From the NCBI GenBank assembly GCA_014800735.1, contig JAAVFP010000012.1, positions 43,692-107,691 of the forward strand: 64,000 nucleotides of DNA, in the 5' to 3' direction. The position numbers were made by a program, and so were the translations under genes. This DNA is from Bacteroidales bacterium (GTDB taxonomy: Bacteria > Bacteroidota > Bacteroidia > Bacteroidales > Muribaculaceae). Positions 45,540-58,000 of this stretch are shown here, piece after piece; the first letter of the stretch is position 1, and each line of letters begins with the position of its first letter. A model generated the notes under the pieces. The model had not been told where the DNA came from. It ran no database searches and saw nothing but the letters and a program-made list of their open reading frames with translations.

Positions 45540-45853
45540 TTGATTTCCTGATTGGATTTTTTAGCGATGCGGACTGCTCGGCCGTCGACGCGCTTGATGC
45601 TGATGCGGGTGGGTTTGCCGCTCTTGGGGTCGATGAGGCTGAGGTTGGAGATGTTGATGGGCGCTTCCTTCTTGATGAGGCCACCCTGGGGGTGCTGTGC
45701 GCTGGGCTTGGTAGCCTTGGTCACGATATTAACGCCTTCGACGATGGCACGGTACTTCTGGCGGTCTACGGAGAGCACGCGTCCGGTCTTGCCTTTGTCG
45801 TCGCCCGAGAGGACGTAGACGTTGTCACCCTTCTTGATGTGGATCTTGATCAT
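45536..45853 (-). CDS. rplX: 50S ribosomal protein L24
   Basis: The 105-residue assembly initiator protein begins '[20 protein letters not shown]' with the KOW motif '[20 protein letters not shown]'. It overlaps rplE by 4 bp, indicating translational coupling. Confidence 0.98.
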   Translation of the reverse strand: MIKIHIKKGDNVYVLSGDDKGKTGRVLSVDRQKYRAIVEGVNIVTKATKPSAQHPQGGLIKKEAPINISNLSLIDPKSGKPTRISIKRVDGRAVRIAKKSNQEIK

Positions 45854-45889
45854 TGCTTTATTGATTTGCTATTTCCGTTGGGTGGTAGA

Positions 45890-46255
45890 TTAGAGAACCT
45901 CGGGAGCGAGGGAAACGATTTTCATGTTCTTGGCGCGGAGCTCGCGGGCTACGGGGCCGAAGATACGGGTGCCGCGGAGGTCGCCGTCGTTCTTGAGCAG
46001 AACGCAGGCGTTGTCGTCGAAACGGATGTAGGAACCGTCGGGACGGCGAACTTCCTTCTTGGTGCGAACCACCATTGCGCGGGAAACAGTGCCCTTCTTG
46101 ACGTCGGAGCCGGGGATAGCGCTCTTGACGGTAACGACGATGATGTCGCCCACAGAGGCATAGCGACGTCCGGTGCCGCCGAGGACGTGGATGCAGAGGC
46201 ATTCCTTTGCGCCGCTGTTGTCGGCTACGGTAAGGCGTGATTCTGTCTGTATCAT
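45890..46255 (-). CDS. rplN: 50S ribosomal protein L14
   Basis: The 121-residue protein begins '[20 protein letters not shown]' and ends '[12 protein letters not shown]', a clear L14, at the subunit interface. It is 2 bp after rpsQ. Confidence 0.98.
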   Translation of the reverse strand: MIQTESRLTVADNSGAKECLCIHVLGGTGRRYASVGDIIVVTVKSAIPGSDVKKGTVSRAMVVRTKKEVRRPDGSYIRFDDNACVLLKNDGDLRGTRIFGPVARELRAKNMKIVSLAPEVL

Positions 46256-46257
46256 TG

Positions 46258-46518
46258 TTACTTAACTTTTTCGATGATTTCTACTAATCTCCAGCGTTTG
46301 GTTTTGCTGAGGGGGCGGGTTTCCATCAGACGTACGGTATCGCCGACGGAGCATTCGTTGTTCTCGTCGTGTGCGTGGTACTTTTTGGTCTTGTTGACGA
46401 ACTTACCGTAGATGGGGTGTTTCTCCTTCCATTTAACGGCTACGGTGATGGTCTTGTCGCCCTTGTTGCTGGTTACCACGCCGATGCGCTCTTTGCGCAG
46501 GTTACGTTTTTCTTCCAT
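46258..46518 (-). CDS. rpsQ: 30S ribosomal protein S17
   Basis: The 86-residue protein shows '[20 protein letters not shown]' and '[20 protein letters not shown]', typical of S17, a primary 16S rRNA binder. It is 14 bp after rpmC. Confidence 0.98.
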   Translation of the reverse strand: MEEKRNLRKERIGVVTSNKGDKTITVAVKWKEKHPIYGKFVNKTKKYHAHDENNECSVGDTVRLMETRPLSKTKRWRLVEIIEKVK

Positions 46519-46532
46519 GTTTGCTGGCTGTA

Positions 46533-46727
46533 TTATTTGTTGAGTTCGCGGCGACGGAGCTCGGTCTTGACGCGAGCAATCATACGGCGGTCGGCGGTGA
46601 TCTTTGCGGTATTGTCCAGAGGAGTTACTGCGTGGTTGATCTTGGCCTGAAGGTATTCCTTCTCCATCTGCTGGAGACGGTCCTTCAGGTCAGCTGTGGC
46701 CATTTCGCGGATTTCTTCTTTCTTCAT
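46533..46727 (-). CDS. rpmC: 50S ribosomal protein L29
   Basis: The 64-residue helical protein '[20 protein letters not shown]' to '[15 protein letters not shown]' is L29, located near the exit tunnel. It follows rplP by 7 bp. Confidence 0.97.
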   Translation of the reverse strand: MKKEEIREMATADLKDRLQQMEKEYLQAKINHAVTPLDNTAKITADRRMIARVKTELRRRELNK

Positions 46728-46734
46728 AGCTTAA

Positions 46735-47166
46735 TTACACGTTTTGAGTGGGGTCGTAGTCACGACGAACGATGAATTTGGTGACCACGGGAAGCTTCTG
46801 AGCTGCGAGGCGCAGTGCTTCCTTGGCGATGTCGTAGCTTACGCCTTCAACCTCCAGGATGATGCGGCCGGGAGTAACGGGAGCTACGAAGCCTTCGGGC
46901 GAACCTTTACCTTTACCCATGCGGACTTCGGCAGGCTTCTTGGTGATGGGTTTGTCCGGGAAGATACGGATCCAGATCTGACCCTGACGCTGCATATAAC
47001 GTGTCACCGCGATACGGGCGGCCTCTATCTGACGGCCGGTAATCCACTTGGACTCGAGCGTCTTGATGCCGAACGAGCCGAAGGCAAGCTGGTTGCCACG
47101 CTGGGCATTACCTTTCATGCGGCCTTTTTGGGCGCGGCGGAATTTTGTTTTCTTAGGCTGTAACAT
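46735..47166 (-). CDS. rplP: 50S ribosomal protein L16
   Basis: The 143-residue protein begins '[20 protein letters not shown]' and has '[20 protein letters not shown]', the L16 signature including the loop that contacts A-site tRNA. It follows rpsC by 26 bp. Confidence 0.98.
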   Translation of the reverse strand: MLQPKKTKFRRAQKGRMKGNAQRGNQLAFGSFGIKTLESKWITGRQIEAARIAVTRYMQRQGQIWIRIFPDKPITKKPAEVRMGKGKGSPEGFVAPVTPGRIILEVEGVSYDIAKEALRLAAQKLPVVTKFIVRRDYDPTQNV

Positions 47167-47192
47167 TGTTCAATCTAATGTTTGCAGGTGGA

Positions 47193-47930
47193 TTAACGGT
47201 TGTTTTTGGGAGCACGGAAACCACCGCGGCGCTCGCGGCCCTTGCCACCGGCGGGACGACCGCCTTCTTTCTGATTGTTGGTAAACTGGGGAGCGAGGTC
47301 GCGCTTGCCGTAAACTTCGCCACGGCAAATCCAAACCTTCACGCCGATTACACCAACTTTGGTGTGAGCTTCAACGAGAGCGTAGTCGATATCGGCACGG
47401 AGGGTGTGCAGCGGAGTGCGACCTTCCTTGAACATCTCGCTGCGGGCCATTTCGGCACCGTTGAGACGGCCGGATACCTGAATCTTCACGCCTTCGGCGC
47501 CTGCACGCATGGTGGAGGCAACGGCCATTTTGACAGCACGGCGGTAAGCCACCTTGCCTTCAATCTGGCGGGCGATGTTCGAAGCCACGATAGCGGCATC
47601 GAGCTCGGGACGTTTCACTTCGTAGATGTTGATCTGAACGTCCTTGTCGGTGATTTTCTTAAGCTCTTCCTTGAGTTTTTCCACTTCCTGGCCACCCTTG
47701 CCGATAATCAGGCCGGGACGGCTGGTGCAGACGGTGATGGTGATGAGCTTGAGCGTACGCTCGATAACGATACGCGAGACACTGCATTTTGCCAGACGTA
47801 CGTTGAGATATTCGCGGAGGCGGTAGTCTTCGAGGATGTTGGCGGGGAATTTGCCCTTCTCTGACCAGTTCGAGTCCCAGCCACGAATTACGCCCAGGCG
47901 GTTGCTGATAGGATTAACTTTCTGTCCCAT
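47193..47930 (-). CDS. rpsC: 30S ribosomal protein S3
   Basis: The 245-residue protein begins '[20 protein letters not shown]', has the KH-domain loop '[20 protein letters not shown]' and ends in a basic Gly/Arg-rich tail. It shares one base with the rplV stop codon, so the two are coupled. Confidence 0.98.
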   Translation of the reverse strand: MGQKVNPISNRLGVIRGWDSNWSEKGKFPANILEDYRLREYLNVRLAKCSVSRIVIERTLKLITITVCTSRPGLIIGKGGQEVEKLKEELKKITDKDVQINIYEVKRPELDAAIVASNIARQIEGKVAYRRAVKMAVASTMRAGAEGVKIQVSGRLNGAEMARSEMFKEGRTPLHTLRADIDYALVEAHTKVGVIGVKVWICRGEVYGKRDLAPQFTNNQKEGGRPAGGKGRERRGGFRAPKNNR

Positions 47931-48343
47931 TATTTAGCCTCGGTATTATTGTTAGCGATAGTGTCAACAACGACGGTCACGTGGTTAGCACGCTTGCGGA
48001 TGCGGTAGCCGCGGCCCTGGGGGGCGGTGCGGAGGCGCTTCAGCATGGGAGCGCAGTTGACGAAGATGGTGCTGATGTAGAGCTCGCCGCTTTCGGCTTT
48101 GCGCTCGTTCTTCTGTTCCCAGTTTGCTACGGCGGAGCGCACGAGTTTCTCGAGGCGTGCAGCAGCTTCTTTATTGGAGAATTTGAGGATGCCGAGGGCG
48201 CGGAACACTTCCTGACCGCGAACCATGTCGGCTACCAGACGCATTTTGCGGGGGGAGGTGGGGATGTTCAGAAGTTTGGCGAAAGCCACGTTCTTCTGCT
48301 CCTCCTTGCGACGGTTGGCTGATAATCTTTTTCTTTCACCCAT
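47930..48343 (-). CDS. rplV: 50S ribosomal protein L22
   Basis: The 137-residue protein has '[20 protein letters not shown]' and the tunnel loop '[20 protein letters not shown]', typical of L22. It follows rpsS by 46 bp. Confidence 0.98.
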   Translation of the reverse strand: MGERKRLSANRRKEEQKNVAFAKLLNIPTSPRKMRLVADMVRGQEVFRALGILKFSNKEAAARLEKLVRSAVANWEQKNERKAESGELYISTIFVNCAPMLKRLRTAPQGRGYRIRKRANHVTVVVDTIANNNTEAK

Positions 48344-48389
48344 TTTATTTTGTCGTCTTAATGTTTGATGATTAGTTTATCAGGTCCGA

Positions 48390-48659
48390 TTATTTTTTCT
48401 TGTTGCCACCGTGGCCGCGGAAGTTGCGCGTAGGAGCGAACTCGCCGAGTTTGTGACCTACCATGTTCTCGGTTACGTAGACGGGGATGAACTTGTTACC
48501 GTTGTGAACGGCAAAAGTGTGGCCTACGAACTCGGGAGCAATCATAGACGCGCGGCTCCAGGTCTTGATGACGTTTTTCTTGCCGGAAGCGTCCATGGCA
48601 GCAACCTTCTTCTCAAGCTTTACGCTGATAAAAGGACCTTTTTTAAGTGAACGGCTCAT
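48390..48659 (-). CDS. rpsS: 30S ribosomal protein S19
   Basis: The 89-residue head protein begins '[20 protein letters not shown]' and ends '[21 protein letters not shown]', a typical S19. It follows rplB by 18 bp. Confidence 0.98.
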   Translation of the reverse strand: MSRSLKKGPFISVKLEKKVAAMDASGKKNVIKTWSRASMIAPEFVGHTFAVHNGNKFIPVYVTENMVGHKLGEFAPTRNFRGHGGNKKK

Positions 48660-48677
48660 ATATGCTTATTTATCAAA

Positions 48678-49508
48678 TTATTTCTTCTTTCTTCTCTCGA
48701 TGATGTACTTCGACGAGTGCTTCTTGGGCGAGCGTGTCTTCAGGCCCTTGCTGTAGAGGCCCTTGCGGCTGCGGGGATGACCACCGGAAGCGCGGCCTTC
48801 ACCACCACCCATGGGGTGATCGACAGGGTTCATAACAACACCGCGGTTGCGGGGACGACGGCCGAGCCAACGGCTGCGACCTGCCTTGCCGCTGCGCTCC
48901 AGGGAGTGCTCGCTGTTGCCAACGGTACCGATGGTAGCTTTGCACTCGGCGAGAACTTTGCGGGTTTCACCGGAAGGTAATTTGATGATAGCATAGTTTC
49001 CCTCGCGGGATACGAGCTGGGCGAAAGTGCCGGCCGAACGAGCCATGAAAGCGCCCTGGCCGGGACGGAGTTCGATGCAGTGGATAACTGTACCTACAGG
49101 AATTTTGCTCAGGGGAAGGGCGTTGCCTACTTCGGGAGCAGCTTCGGGGCCGCTAAGCAGGGTGGTGCCTACTTCGAGGCCGTTGGGGGCGATGATGTAG
49201 GTCTTAACGCCGTCAACGTAGTAGAGAAGAGCGATGCGGGCCGAACGGTTGGGATCGTACTCGATCGACTTTACTACTGCGGGGATGCCGTCGCGATTTC
49301 TCTTGAAGTCGATGATGCGGTATTTGCGCTTGTGACCACCGCCAAGGTAGCGAGCGGTGAGATGGCCTTCGTTGTTGCGACCGCCGGAGGCGCGCTTGCC
49401 GACTGTAAGAGATTTTTCCGGTGTTGTAGCAGTGATCGTACCTTTGAAGACACCGATAACCTTGTGACGTTGCCCGGGGGTAGTGGGCTTGAATTTTCTT
49501 ACTGCCAT
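48678..49508 (-). CDS. rplB: 50S ribosomal protein L2
   Basis: The 276-residue protein has the RNA-binding N-domain and the C-terminal '[20 protein letters not shown]' with the His needed near the peptidyl transferase centre. It follows rplW by 8 bp. Confidence 0.98.
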   Translation of the reverse strand: MAVRKFKPTTPGQRHKVIGVFKGTITATTPEKSLTVGKRASGGRNNEGHLTARYLGGGHKRKYRIIDFKRNRDGIPAVVKSIEYDPNRSARIALLYYVDGVKTYIIAPNGLEVGTTLLSGPEAAPEVGNALPLSKIPVGTVIHCIELRPGQGAFMARSAGTFAQLVSREGNYAIIKLPSGETRKVLAECKATIGTVGNSEHSLERSGKAGRSRWLGRRPRNRGVVMNPVDHPMGGGEGRASGGHPRSRKGLYSKGLKTRSPKKHSSKYIIERRKKK

Positions 49509-49516
49509 TTTTATTA

Positions 49517-49807
49517 TTAGATATTGCTGAAGAATTCGATGGTCTGGCCTTCGGCAACGGTTACGTACGCTTTCTTCCAGCGTGCGGTTTTGCCGCGGAG
49601 CAGGCCGCTTTTGGTCCAGCGCGACTTGTTCTTGCCGCGCATGATTGCCGTGTTAACCGAGTCAACCTTCACACCGTAGATCTCCTCAACGAGCGATTTG
49701 ATCTGGTATTTGTTTGCATCGGGGGACACGCGGAACGTGTAGCAATTGCGCTTTTCGGAAAGCTTGGTTGCGCGTTCGGTGATGATGGGCTTGATAGATA
49801 TTTCCAT
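49517..49807 (-). CDS. rplW: 50S ribosomal protein L23
   Basis: The 96-residue protein '[20 protein letters not shown]' with '[20 protein letters not shown]' is L23, the docking site for trigger factor and SRP at the tunnel exit. It follows rplD by 24 bp. Confidence 0.98.
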   Translation of the reverse strand: MEISIKPIITERATKLSEKRNCYTFRVSPDANKYQIKSLVEEIYGVKVDSVNTAIMRGKNKSRWTKSGLLRGKTARWKKAYVTVAEGQTIEFFSNI

Positions 49808-49831
49808 TGTTGTTCCTCCGTTGGGTTGATC

Positions 49832-50452
49832 TTAGAGTTTGTTAATGACTTCAACGCTCTCTTCGGTGAGGACGAGGGCGTTGTTGTTGAGCACGGCGTA
49901 CGTGTTGATGTCCGATGCAGACATCAGTTTTGCATCGGGCACGTTTCGCATCGACAAATATACGTTATTATTTCGGTTTGCCAAAACGACGAGCACTTTT
50001 TTGCCTTCAACTTTAAGATTTTTAGCAAAATTTACGTATTCTTTGGTTTTGGGAGCCTCGAAATTGATATTGTCGACAACGATGATTTCGCCGGCCTGTG
50101 CCTTGAGGCTGAGAGCCGAACGACGTGCGAGATCCTTGAGCTTCTTGTTGAGCTTGAAGCGGTAGTCGCGGGGACGGGGACCGAACACACGGCCACCACC
50201 CACGAGAACGGGCGAGTTGATGTCACCGATACGGCTGCCGCCGCCACCCTTCTGCTTGTGGAGCTTGCGGGTAGAACCGCTCACTTCGGAGCGTTCCTTG
50301 GATTTGTGAGTGCCCTGACGGTGGTTGGCGAGGTACTGCTTAACGTCGAGATAAAGGGCGTGCTCACTGGGTACGATTGCGAAAACCTCGTCGTTGAGGA
50401 TTACCTTACGGCCGGTTTCCTGACCTTGCTGGTTGTATACTGCGAGTTCCAT
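49832..50452 (-). CDS. rplD: 50S ribosomal protein L4
   Basis: The 206-residue protein has '[20 protein letters not shown]' (tunnel loop) and '[20 protein letters not shown]', typical of L4. In E. coli L4 also represses the S10 operon. It follows rplC by 2 bp. Confidence 0.98.
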   Translation of the reverse strand: MELAVYNQQGQETGRKVILNDEVFAIVPSEHALYLDVKQYLANHRQGTHKSKERSEVSGSTRKLHKQKGGGGSRIGDINSPVLVGGGRVFGPRPRDYRFKLNKKLKDLARRSALSLKAQAGEIIVVDNINFEAPKTKEYVNFAKNLKVEGKKVLVVLANRNNNVYLSMRNVPDAKLMSASDINTYAVLNNNALVLTEESVEVINKL

Positions 50453-50454
50453 GT

Positions 50455-51072
50455 TTATTTCTCAATTAAGACGATTGAACCTTTGCTACCGGGGATGGAG
50501 CCTTTAATCATGATAAGGTTGTGTTCGGGGATAACCTTTACTACCTGGAGGTTCTGCACGGTCACACGCTCGTTGCCCATCTGGCCTGCCATGCGCATGC
50601 CTTTGAACACCTTAGCGGGATAGGAGCAGGCACCTACCGAACCGGGGGCGCGGAGGCGGTTGTGCTGGCCGTGAGTGCTCTGGCCGACGCCGCCGAAGCC
50701 GTGACGCTTCACAACGCCCTGGTAGCCTTTACCCTTGCTGGTGCCGACAACATCCACGAAGTCGGCCTCGGTGAAGAGGTCGCATGCGATGGTGTCGCCC
50801 AGTGCGTACTGGTTACCAAATCCTTTGAACTCGGCCAAGTGGCGCTTGGGAGTAACACCGGCTTTGCTGAAGTGGCCCTGTTCGGGCTTGGTAGTGTGCT
50901 TCTCCTTCTTTTCCTCGAAACCGAGCTGGAGAGCTTCGTAACCATCCACATCAGCTGTCTTAACCTGAGTCACAACACAAGGACCTACTTCGATAACAGT
51001 GCACGGAATGTTGCGTCCGTCGGCACTGAAAACGGATGTCATTCCGATTTTCTTTCCAATTAATCCTGGCAT
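50455..51072 (-). CDS. rplC: 50S ribosomal protein L3
   Basis: The 205-residue assembly protein begins '[20 protein letters not shown]' and has '[20 protein letters not shown]', the L3 signature near the peptidyl transferase centre. It lies 56 bp after rpsJ. Confidence 0.98.
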   Translation of the reverse strand: MPGLIGKKIGMTSVFSADGRNIPCTVIEVGPCVVTQVKTADVDGYEALQLGFEEKKEKHTTKPEQGHFSKAGVTPKRHLAEFKGFGNQYALGDTIACDLFTEADFVDVVGTSKGKGYQGVVKRHGFGGVGQSTHGQHNRLRAPGSVGACSYPAKVFKGMRMAGQMGNERVTVQNLQVVKVIPEHNLIMIKGSIPGSKGSIVLIEK

Positions 51073-51128
51073 TTCTCTGTTAATTTGATTAGTTGATTAT
51101 ATTTGGGGTATTTCTGAGAGTGCGGTTA

Positions 51129-51434
51129 TCAGCACTTGATTTCTACTTCAACACCGCTGGGGAGCTCGAGTTTCATCAGAGCGTCCACGATTTTGGGAGT
51201 GGCGTTGTAGATGTCAATCAGGCGCTTGTAGCTGCTGAGCTGGAACTGCTCGCGGCTCTTCTTGTTCACGAAGGTCGAGCGGTTCACGGTGAAGATGCGC
51301 TTGTGGGTGGGCAGGGGGATAGGACCGCTGATCACCGCGCCAATCGATTTCACGGTCTTGACGATCTTCTCGGCGGATTTGTCCACCAGATTGTGGTCGT
51401 AAGATTTGAGTTTGATACGAATGATGGGGTTCAT
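51129..51434 (-). CDS. rpsJ: 30S ribosomal protein S10
   Basis: The 101-residue protein has '[20 protein letters not shown]' and '[20 protein letters not shown]'. S10 (NusE) also takes part in antitermination. It is 21 bp after fusA, with no tuf gene between them. Confidence 0.98.
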   Translation of the reverse strand: MNPIIRIKLKSYDHNLVDKSAEKIVKTVKSIGAVISGPIPLPTHKRIFTVNRSTFVNKKSREQFQLSSYKRLIDIYNATPKIVDALMKLELPSGVEVEIKC

Positions 51435-51455
51435 ATGCTGAATTGATGTTTTTAA

Positions 51456-53582
51456 TTATTTGAGAAGATCTACACGACCCTGGCACTCAGCCAGTACGTC
51501 CTTGGCGATAGAGTTGGACACTTCTGCATAGTGCGAGAAGGTCATGGTGGAGGTAGCGCGACCGGAAGTGATGGTACGCAGGGCGGTTACATAACCGAAC
51601 ATTTCGGCAAGAGGTGCCTTGGCCTTAACGACGCGGGCGCCGCTGCGGCTGCTTTCCATACCTTCTACCTGACCGCGACGCTTGTTGAGGTCGGAGATTA
51701 CATCACCCATCGATTCCTCGGGGGTAACTACTTCAATCTTCATGATGGGCTCCAGGAGCACGGGGCCGGCCTGTTCGCAGGCTTTCTTGAATGCCTGGAT
51801 AGCGCAGAGCTCGAACGAAAGCTGGTCGGAGTCAACCGGGTGGAACGAACCGTCGATAACGGTAACCTTGAGCTGCTCAACGGGGAAGCCGGCGAGAACA
51901 CCGTTCTTCATAGCGGTGGTGAAGCCCTTCTGGATGGAGGGGATGAATTCCTTGGGAATGTTACCGCCCTTCACTTCGTCAACGAACTGGAGGTTGCCTT
52001 CGAAGCCTTCGTCAACGGGTTCAACGCGAACGATGATGTCGGCGAACTTACCACGACCACCGGTCTGCTTCTTGAACACCTCGCGGAGCTGGCAGGAACG
52101 GGTGATAGCTTCTTTGTAGGTAACCTGGGGACGACCCTGGTTGCACTCAACCTTGAATTCGCGGCGGAGACGGTCGATGATGATATCGAGGTGAAGCTCA
52201 CCCATACCGGAGATAACGGTCTGGCCGGTTTCTTCGTTGGTTTCCACACGGAAGGTGGGGTCCTCCTCAGCAAGCTTCTGGAGGCCTACGCCAAGCTTGT
52301 CGAGGTCCTTCTGAGTCTTGGGCTCTACGGCGATACCGATAACGGGATCGGGGAATTCCATTGCTTCCAGCACGATGGGAGCATCCTCAGCGCAGAGGGT
52401 GTCGCCGGTGCGGATATCCTTGAAGCCTACACCGGCACCGATATCACCGCAACCGATAGCTTCCATGGGGTTCTGCTTGTTGGAGTGCATCTGGAACAGA
52501 CGCGAAACACGCTCTTTCTTGCCCGAACGGCTGTTGAGAACGTAGGAACCGGCAACTACATCACCGGAGTAAACGCGGAAGAAGGTCAGACGGCCTACAT
52601 AGGGGTCGGTGGCAATCTTGAACGCCAGAGCGCACATAGGAGCGTCGCTCGAGGGCTCGCGGGTGATGATTTCGTCGGGGTTGTCAACGGAGTGACCTTC
52701 AACTGCGCCGGAGTCAACGGGGCTGGGCAGGTAGGCGCACACGGCGTCGAGCAGGCACTGAACGCCCTTGTTCTTGAACGAAGAACCGCAGATCATGGGA
52801 ACTACGTCCATAGCGAGGGTTGCCTTGCGGAGTGCATTCTTGATTTCCTCAACGGTGATGGTGGAGGGATCGTCGAAGTACTTGGTCATCAGATCATCAT
52901 CGTACTCAGCGATTTTTTCCAGCATCTTGTCGCGCCACTGCTCGGCTTCGTCCTGCAGATTGGCGGGAATATCCTCAACGGAGTAGTCGGCACCCATGGT
53001 TTCATCATGCCAGAAGATAGCCTTCATGGTGATGAGGTCAACCACGCCCTTGAATGTTTCTTCAGCACCGATAGGAATCTGAATGGGGCAGGGATTTGCA
53101 CCGAGCACATCCTGAAGCTGGCGTACTACTTCGAAGAAGTTTGCACCCGAGCGGTCCATCTTGTTGACGTAACCGATACGGGGTACGTTGTACTTATCAG
53201 CCTGGCGCCAAACGGTTTCGGACTGGGGTTCTACACCACCAACGGCACAGAAAGTTGCCACGGCACCGTCGAGCACACGGAGCGAACGTTCAACCTCAAC
53301 GGTGAAGTCAACGTGTCCCGGAGTGTCAATAAGGTTGATTTTGAATTTGTCGTTGTTGTACTTCCAGAAGGTGGTGGTAGCGGCCGAGGTGATAGTGATA
53401 CCACGCTCCTGCTCCTGCTCCATCCAGTCCATGGTAGCGGCACCGTCGTGAACCTCACCAATCTTGTGTGTCAGACCGGTGTAGAAGAGGATGCGCTCGG
53501 AAGTGGTGGTCTTACCGGCATCGATGTGAGCCATAATGCCGATATTACGCGTATATTTAAGCTGTTCGTCAGATTTAGCCAT
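51456..53582 (-). CDS. fusA: Elongation factor G
   Basis: The 708-residue translocase GTPase has the P loop '[20 protein letters not shown]', '[20 protein letters not shown]' and '[10 protein letters not shown]', then domains II-V ending '...[20 protein letters not shown]'. It lies between rpsG and rpsJ in a fused str-S10 arrangement. Confidence 0.98.
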   Translation of the reverse strand: MAKSDEQLKYTRNIGIMAHIDAGKTTTSERILFYTGLTHKIGEVHDGAATMDWMEQEQERGITITSAATTTFWKYNNDKFKINLIDTPGHVDFTVEVERSLRVLDGAVATFCAVGGVEPQSETVWRQADKYNVPRIGYVNKMDRSGANFFEVVRQLQDVLGANPCPIQIPIGAEETFKGVVDLITMKAIFWHDETMGADYSVEDIPANLQDEAEQWRDKMLEKIAEYDDDLMTKYFDDPSTITVEEIKNALRKATLAMDVVPMICGSSFKNKGVQCLLDAVCAYLPSPVDSGAVEGHSVDNPDEIITREPSSDAPMCALAFKIATDPYVGRLTFFRVYSGDVVAGSYVLNSRSGKKERVSRLFQMHSNKQNPMEAIGCGDIGAGVGFKDIRTGDTLCAEDAPIVLEAMEFPDPVIGIAVEPKTQKDLDKLGVGLQKLAEEDPTFRVETNEETGQTVISGMGELHLDIIIDRLRREFKVECNQGRPQVTYKEAITRSCQLREVFKKQTGGRGKFADIIVRVEPVDEGFEGNLQFVDEVKGGNIPKEFIPSIQKGFTTAMKNGVLAGFPVEQLKVTVIDGSFHPVDSDQLSFELCAIQAFKKACEQAGPVLLEPIMKIEVVTPEESMGDVISDLNKRRGQVEGMESSRSGARVVKAKAPLAEMFGYVTALRTITSGRATSTMTFSHYAEVSNSIAKDVLAECQGRVDLLK

Positions 53583-53624
53583 TGTATTTATGCTGTTGCT
53601 CTTAAAAATTCAACGAAAAATCGA

Positions 53625-54101
53625 TTAGAAACGGAAGTGAGCGAAAGCACGGTTAGCTTCGGCCATCTTGTGCATATCCTCTTTACGCTTGAAAGCGCCG
53701 CCCTGGTTGTTGAATGCGTCAACGATTTCAGCTGCGAGCTTGTCGGCCATGGTCTTGCCGCCGCGTTTGCGGGCATATGCAATAAGATTTTTCATTGAAA
53801 TGGACTCCTTGCGGTCAGCGCGGATTTCGGTAGGCACCTGGAAGGTTGCGCCACCCACACGGCGGCTCTTAACCTCAACCTGGGGAGTTACGTTTTCGAG
53901 TGCTTTTTTCCAGATTTCGAGTGCGTTGAGCTCCTCGTTGGGAAGTTTGGACTTCACAGTCTCGAGTGCGCTGTAGAAGATGGTGAATGCAGTGTTTTTC
54001 TTACCATCGTACATGAGATGGTTGACAAATTTAGTCACGCGCACGTCATCGAAAACGGGATCAGGGAGAACCTGACGTTTCTTAGGCTTGGATTTTCTCA
54101 T
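53625..54101 (-). CDS. rpsG: 30S ribosomal protein S7
   Basis: I use ATG 54101 ([19 protein letters not shown]), giving 158 residues; the 22 extra track residues have no counterpart in S7 as I remember it. '[20 protein letters not shown]' is the S7 signature. A 186-bp AT-rich gap separates it from rpsL, with a weak -7-like TATCTTTA near 54192-54201. Confidence 0.97.
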   Translation of the reverse strand: MRKSKPKKRQVLPDPVFDDVRVTKFVNHLMYDGKKNTAFTIFYSALETVKSKLPNEELNALEIWKKALENVTPQVEVKSRRVGGATFQVPTEIRADRKESISMKNLIAYARKRGGKTMADKLAAEIVDAFNNQGGAFKRKEDMHKMAEANRAFAHFRF

Positions 54102-54287
54102 TTTAGAGTTCCGGTAGTTGTGTTTTTGATTGCTTGGTTGCTTGCTTCGTTTTCTCTTCAGCGACATCCTCCGATGCTTCGCTTACTCAACCTAAAGATA
54201 GCTGCAAGAATACAAAAACGAGTTAAATGAATTGATTTAATCTCGCGGTGCGTTTAGAAAACTTCACCCGCTTTTCTCGAAAGCGAA

Positions 54288-54677
54288 TTACTTCTTGGCT
54301 GCACCAGCCTTGGGACGCTTGGCACCGTATTTGGAGCGGCGCTGAGTGCGATCCTTCACGCCTGCGGTATCGAGAGTACCGCGAACGATGTGGTAACGTA
54401 CACCGGGGAGGTCCTTTACACGACCACCGCGTACAAGCACAATCGAGTGCTCCTGCAGGTTGTGACCTTCACCGGGGATGTAAGAGTTCACTTCTTTACC
54501 GTTGGTGAGGCGCACACGTGCTACCTTACGCATTGCCGAGTTAGGTTTTTTAGGAGTGGTGGTGTACACACGCACGCACACGCCGCGACGCTGGGGGCAC
54601 GAGTCAAGAGCGGGGCTCTTGCTTTTATCCTCCATGGCCACGCGACCTTTACGTACTAATTGCTGAATAGTAGGCAT
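54288..54677 (-). CDS. rpsL: 30S ribosomal protein S12
   Basis: The 129-residue protein begins '[20 protein letters not shown]' and contains '[19 protein letters not shown]' and '[19 protein letters not shown]'. Both lysines where streptomycin-resistance changes usually occur (in TPKKP and GRVKD) are the wild-type residue. It is the first gene of the 18-kb ribosomal cluster. Confidence 0.98.
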   Translation of the reverse strand: MPTIQQLVRKGRVAMEDKSKSPALDSCPQRRGVCVRVYTTTPKKPNSAMRKVARVRLTNGKEVNSYIPGEGHNLQEHSIVLVRGGRVKDLPGVRYHIVRGTLDTAGVKDRTQRRSKYGAKRPKAGAAKK

Positions 54678-55061
54678 CTTAGTTTGTTTGGATAATTACT
54701 TTTTAGATATTTTATACTTTCGTTGTTCTCGTTTTTGATGTCGAACAGCATTTTCAGGCCTCAAAGCGTGCTTTTCCACCCTCAATGCCATGTACCCACA
54801 AAATCGCACATTGCCATGATACCCAAAGGATTAGCAACGATGCGACGAATAAGTACACTGTTCAACACTGCAAAGGTAGCAATTATTTCGCTAATTACCA
54901 AACATTTCTGCGAATAATTTTCAGCCCGTAAGCGAACCAATCGCAACGATGAGCCTCACCAGTCCAATTATCCGGATTACCTACCAGTTGCATAAACTTT
55001 CCGCACGCATGATGTGTTTGATTGTCATTATAGTAACCCTCACACTCCCCCACTCCATAAT
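54678..55061. other. Intergenic region between rpsL and the PFOR gene
   Basis: The 384-bp gap contains the rpsL promoter (54871-54902, minus) with a leader of nearly 190 nt, and the upstream region of the PFOR gene. For the latter I see only an imperfect -7 (TAATTTTC near 54915-54922), far from the ATG at 55062. No ORF, tRNA or known riboswitch was recognised. Confidence 0.6.
54871..54902 (-). promoter_or_regulatory. Promoter of the ribosomal protein cluster (rpsL)
   Basis: On the minus strand TTTG (54899-54902), a 20-bp spacer and TACCTTTG (54871-54878) match the consensus perfectly. The start near 54865 gives a leader of about 188 nt, much longer than elsewhere in the window. Confidence 0.85.
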
Positions 55062-58000
55062 ATGAAGAAACAGATTTTAGACGGCTGCACGGCCGCGGCA
55101 CACGTGGCCTTCGCTCTCAGCGATGTGGCTACGGTATATCCCATCACACCCATCGCCGCCATGGGCGACACTGCAATGAAGTGGGGGCTCGAAGGCCGCC
55201 GCAACCTCATGGGCCAGGCTCTGGAAGTGCGCGAAATGGAGAGCGAACTTGGCGCTGCCGGTGCCGTCCACGGAGCGGCTGCCGCAGGCGCACTCGCCAC
55301 AACATTTACTGCATCACAGGGCCTTATGCTGATGATTCCGAATATGTATAAGATTGCAGGCGAGCTCCTTCCGGTGGTATTCCACGTTGGTTGCCGTTCG
55401 CTTGCCACGCATGCTCTATCCATCTTCGGCGACCATCAGGACGTGATGGCCTGCCGCGCCACCGGCTTCACAATGCTCGCCTCGGCTTCGGTGCAGGAAA
55501 CCATGGACCTCGGCGCCGTGGCCCATCTCGCCGCCATCGAGGGCTCGCTGCCGGTGCTTCACTTCTTCGACGGATGGCGCACGTCGTCGGAGCTGGACAC
55601 TATCGACGTTATCGACTACGAGTCGCTCCGTCCGCTCGTGGATTGGGACAAGGTGACTTCCTTCCGCCACCGCTCCATGAACCCCGAGCACCCCGACCTT
55701 CGCGGCTCGGCCCAGAACCCCGACGTTTATTTCCAGAACCGCGAAGCGGCCAATAAATACTACGACGCCTTCCCCGGCATCGTACAGCAGGCTATGGATA
55801 AAATCGCCTCGGTCACCGGTCGCCAGTATCATCTGGTTGACTACAGCGGCGCTCCGGATGCCGACCGTGTGATTGTGCTCCTCGGCTCGGCCGCCGATGT
55901 GGCCTCCGAAACCGCGCAATACCTCAACTCCGAGAAAGGCTACAAGGTGGGCGTAATTACCGTGCGCCTCTACCGCCCCTTCCCCACGGAGCAATTCTTG
56001 GCAGCCCTGCCCGCAAGCGTGCGCACCGTGGCCGTGCTTGACCGCACCAAGGAGCCCGGCGCGCAGCACGAGCCACTGTGCCAGGATGTTATGACGGCGC
56101 TCTACAACTCGCCGCGCGCCAAGGACGTGCGTGTAATTGGCGGTCGCTACGGCCTGTCGAGCAAGGCGTTCAACCCCTCGATGGTCAAGGCCGTCTACGA
56201 CGAAATGGCCAAACCGGAACCCAAGAATCCCTTCACCGTGGGCATCAACGACGACGTCACCCACTTGTCGCTCGGCGTCGCAGAAACGGTCGAGACCAAG
56301 GTTGCCCACTCCACCTACCAGACCATATTCTACGGCATCGGCAACGACGGCACCGTCGGAGGCACCAAGATGCTTGCCTCGGTGCTCGGCAACACTCCCG
56401 GCATCTACGCCCAGGCCTATTTCGACTATTCGGCCAAGAAATCCGGAGGCTACACCATCTCGCAGCTGCGCATCGGCCACGCTCCCGTCACCTCGGCCTA
56501 CGAAATCAGCGACGCCGACTATGTGGCATGCCACAAGACGTCCTACGTCAACCGCTTCGACATGGTCGCCAAGGCTCGGCCCGGCGGCGTGTTCGTGCTC
56601 AACTCGCCCTGGACCCCGGCACAGCTCGCCACCAAGCTACCCCTGGCCATGCGCAGGGCAATTTCGGAAAAGAAACTTACATTTTACAACATCGATGCCG
56701 ACGCCATCGCATCGCAGTGCGGCCTTGGCCCGCGCATCAACACGGTGATGGACACCGTGTGGCTGTCGCTGAGCAACATCGTGCCCTTCGACGATGCTCT
56801 GGCCGAGTTCAAGAACGCCATCGCCGCAACCTATCGCCACGAGGTGGGCACGGTGGTGGAGCGCAACCTCAAGGCCATCGACATGGCCCTGGGCGACCTA
56901 AAGAAAATCGACTACGACACCATCCCCGGCTGGACGGACCAACCCGAGCAGGTGCGCACACGCCCCGTCAGCTATCCCAACGCTGCCGTGGAACAGTTCA
57001 TCAAGAACGTGCACACGCCCTGCATCCAGGGCCGCGGCGACTCCATCCCTGTGTCGGCCCTCGCGCCGGACGGCGTGATGCCCATGGGCACTACTGCCTA
57101 CGAGCATCGCCGCATAGCCACCCGCGTGCCCGTGTGGGATGCCTCCAAGTGCGTTGAGTGCACCGAGTGCTCCCTGGTGTGCCCCCACGCAGCAATCCGT
57201 CCCTTCGTGCTCTCGCCCGACGAAGCCGCCAAGGCTCCTGAAGGCTTCGCTATGAAGCCGGCCTATGGCATGCCCGAGGGCTACAAATTCCACATCCAGA
57301 ACTTCCCCGAGGACTGCCTCGGGTGCTCCTCATGCTCCATCATCTGCCCCGGCCACGCCCTCACCATGACTCCCATCAACGATGTCGTGGACCGCGAGGT
57401 GCCAATGGCCGAATGGGCTCAGGCCAACGTAACGGCCAAGACCGGCATCCTGCCCCGCCCCACCGTCAAGGGTTCGCAGATGCACACACCAGGCCTGCAG
57501 TTCTCCGGCGCCTGCGCCGGTTGCGGCGAGACTCCCTACGTCAAGCTCCTCACCCAGCTCTTCGGCGAGCGCCTGATTATCGCCAACGCCACCGGATGCA
57601 GTTCCATCTGGGGCGCTAACTTCCCATCCAACGCCTACTGCACCACCGACGGCAGCCGAGGCCCGGCATGGGGCAACTCGCTCTTCGAGGATAATGGCGA
57701 GTATGGCTACGGCATGCTCGTTTCGGTCGAGCATCAGCGCAGCCGCGTGGCCAGTCAGGTCAAGGCGCTCATCGACTCGCCCGCTACCCTACCCTACGTC
57801 AAGGAAGCCCTCGAAGCATGGTACACCAGCAAGGACGACCCCGAACTGTCGCAGCTCACGGGCCGCGCCTTGGCCGACATCCTGGCCGGAGTAAAGGACC
57901 AGTCGCCGGCCTACGCCTCGCTCCTGGAGGCCGCTGACCAGTTCGGCAAGAAAACCGTGTGGGCCATCGGTGGCGACGGCTGGGCCTACGACATTGGCTT

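Noticed and set aside
51435-51455. Missing tuf gene between fusA and rpsJ as a deletion
   Set aside because: The absence of tuf here is usual for Bacteroidota, where it is encoded elsewhere; only 21 bp separate the genes and nothing suggests damage.
51531-53798. 755-residue open frame antisense to fusA
   Set aside because: Shadow of EF-G codon bias; no domain or start signal, and it also runs through the start of rpsG.
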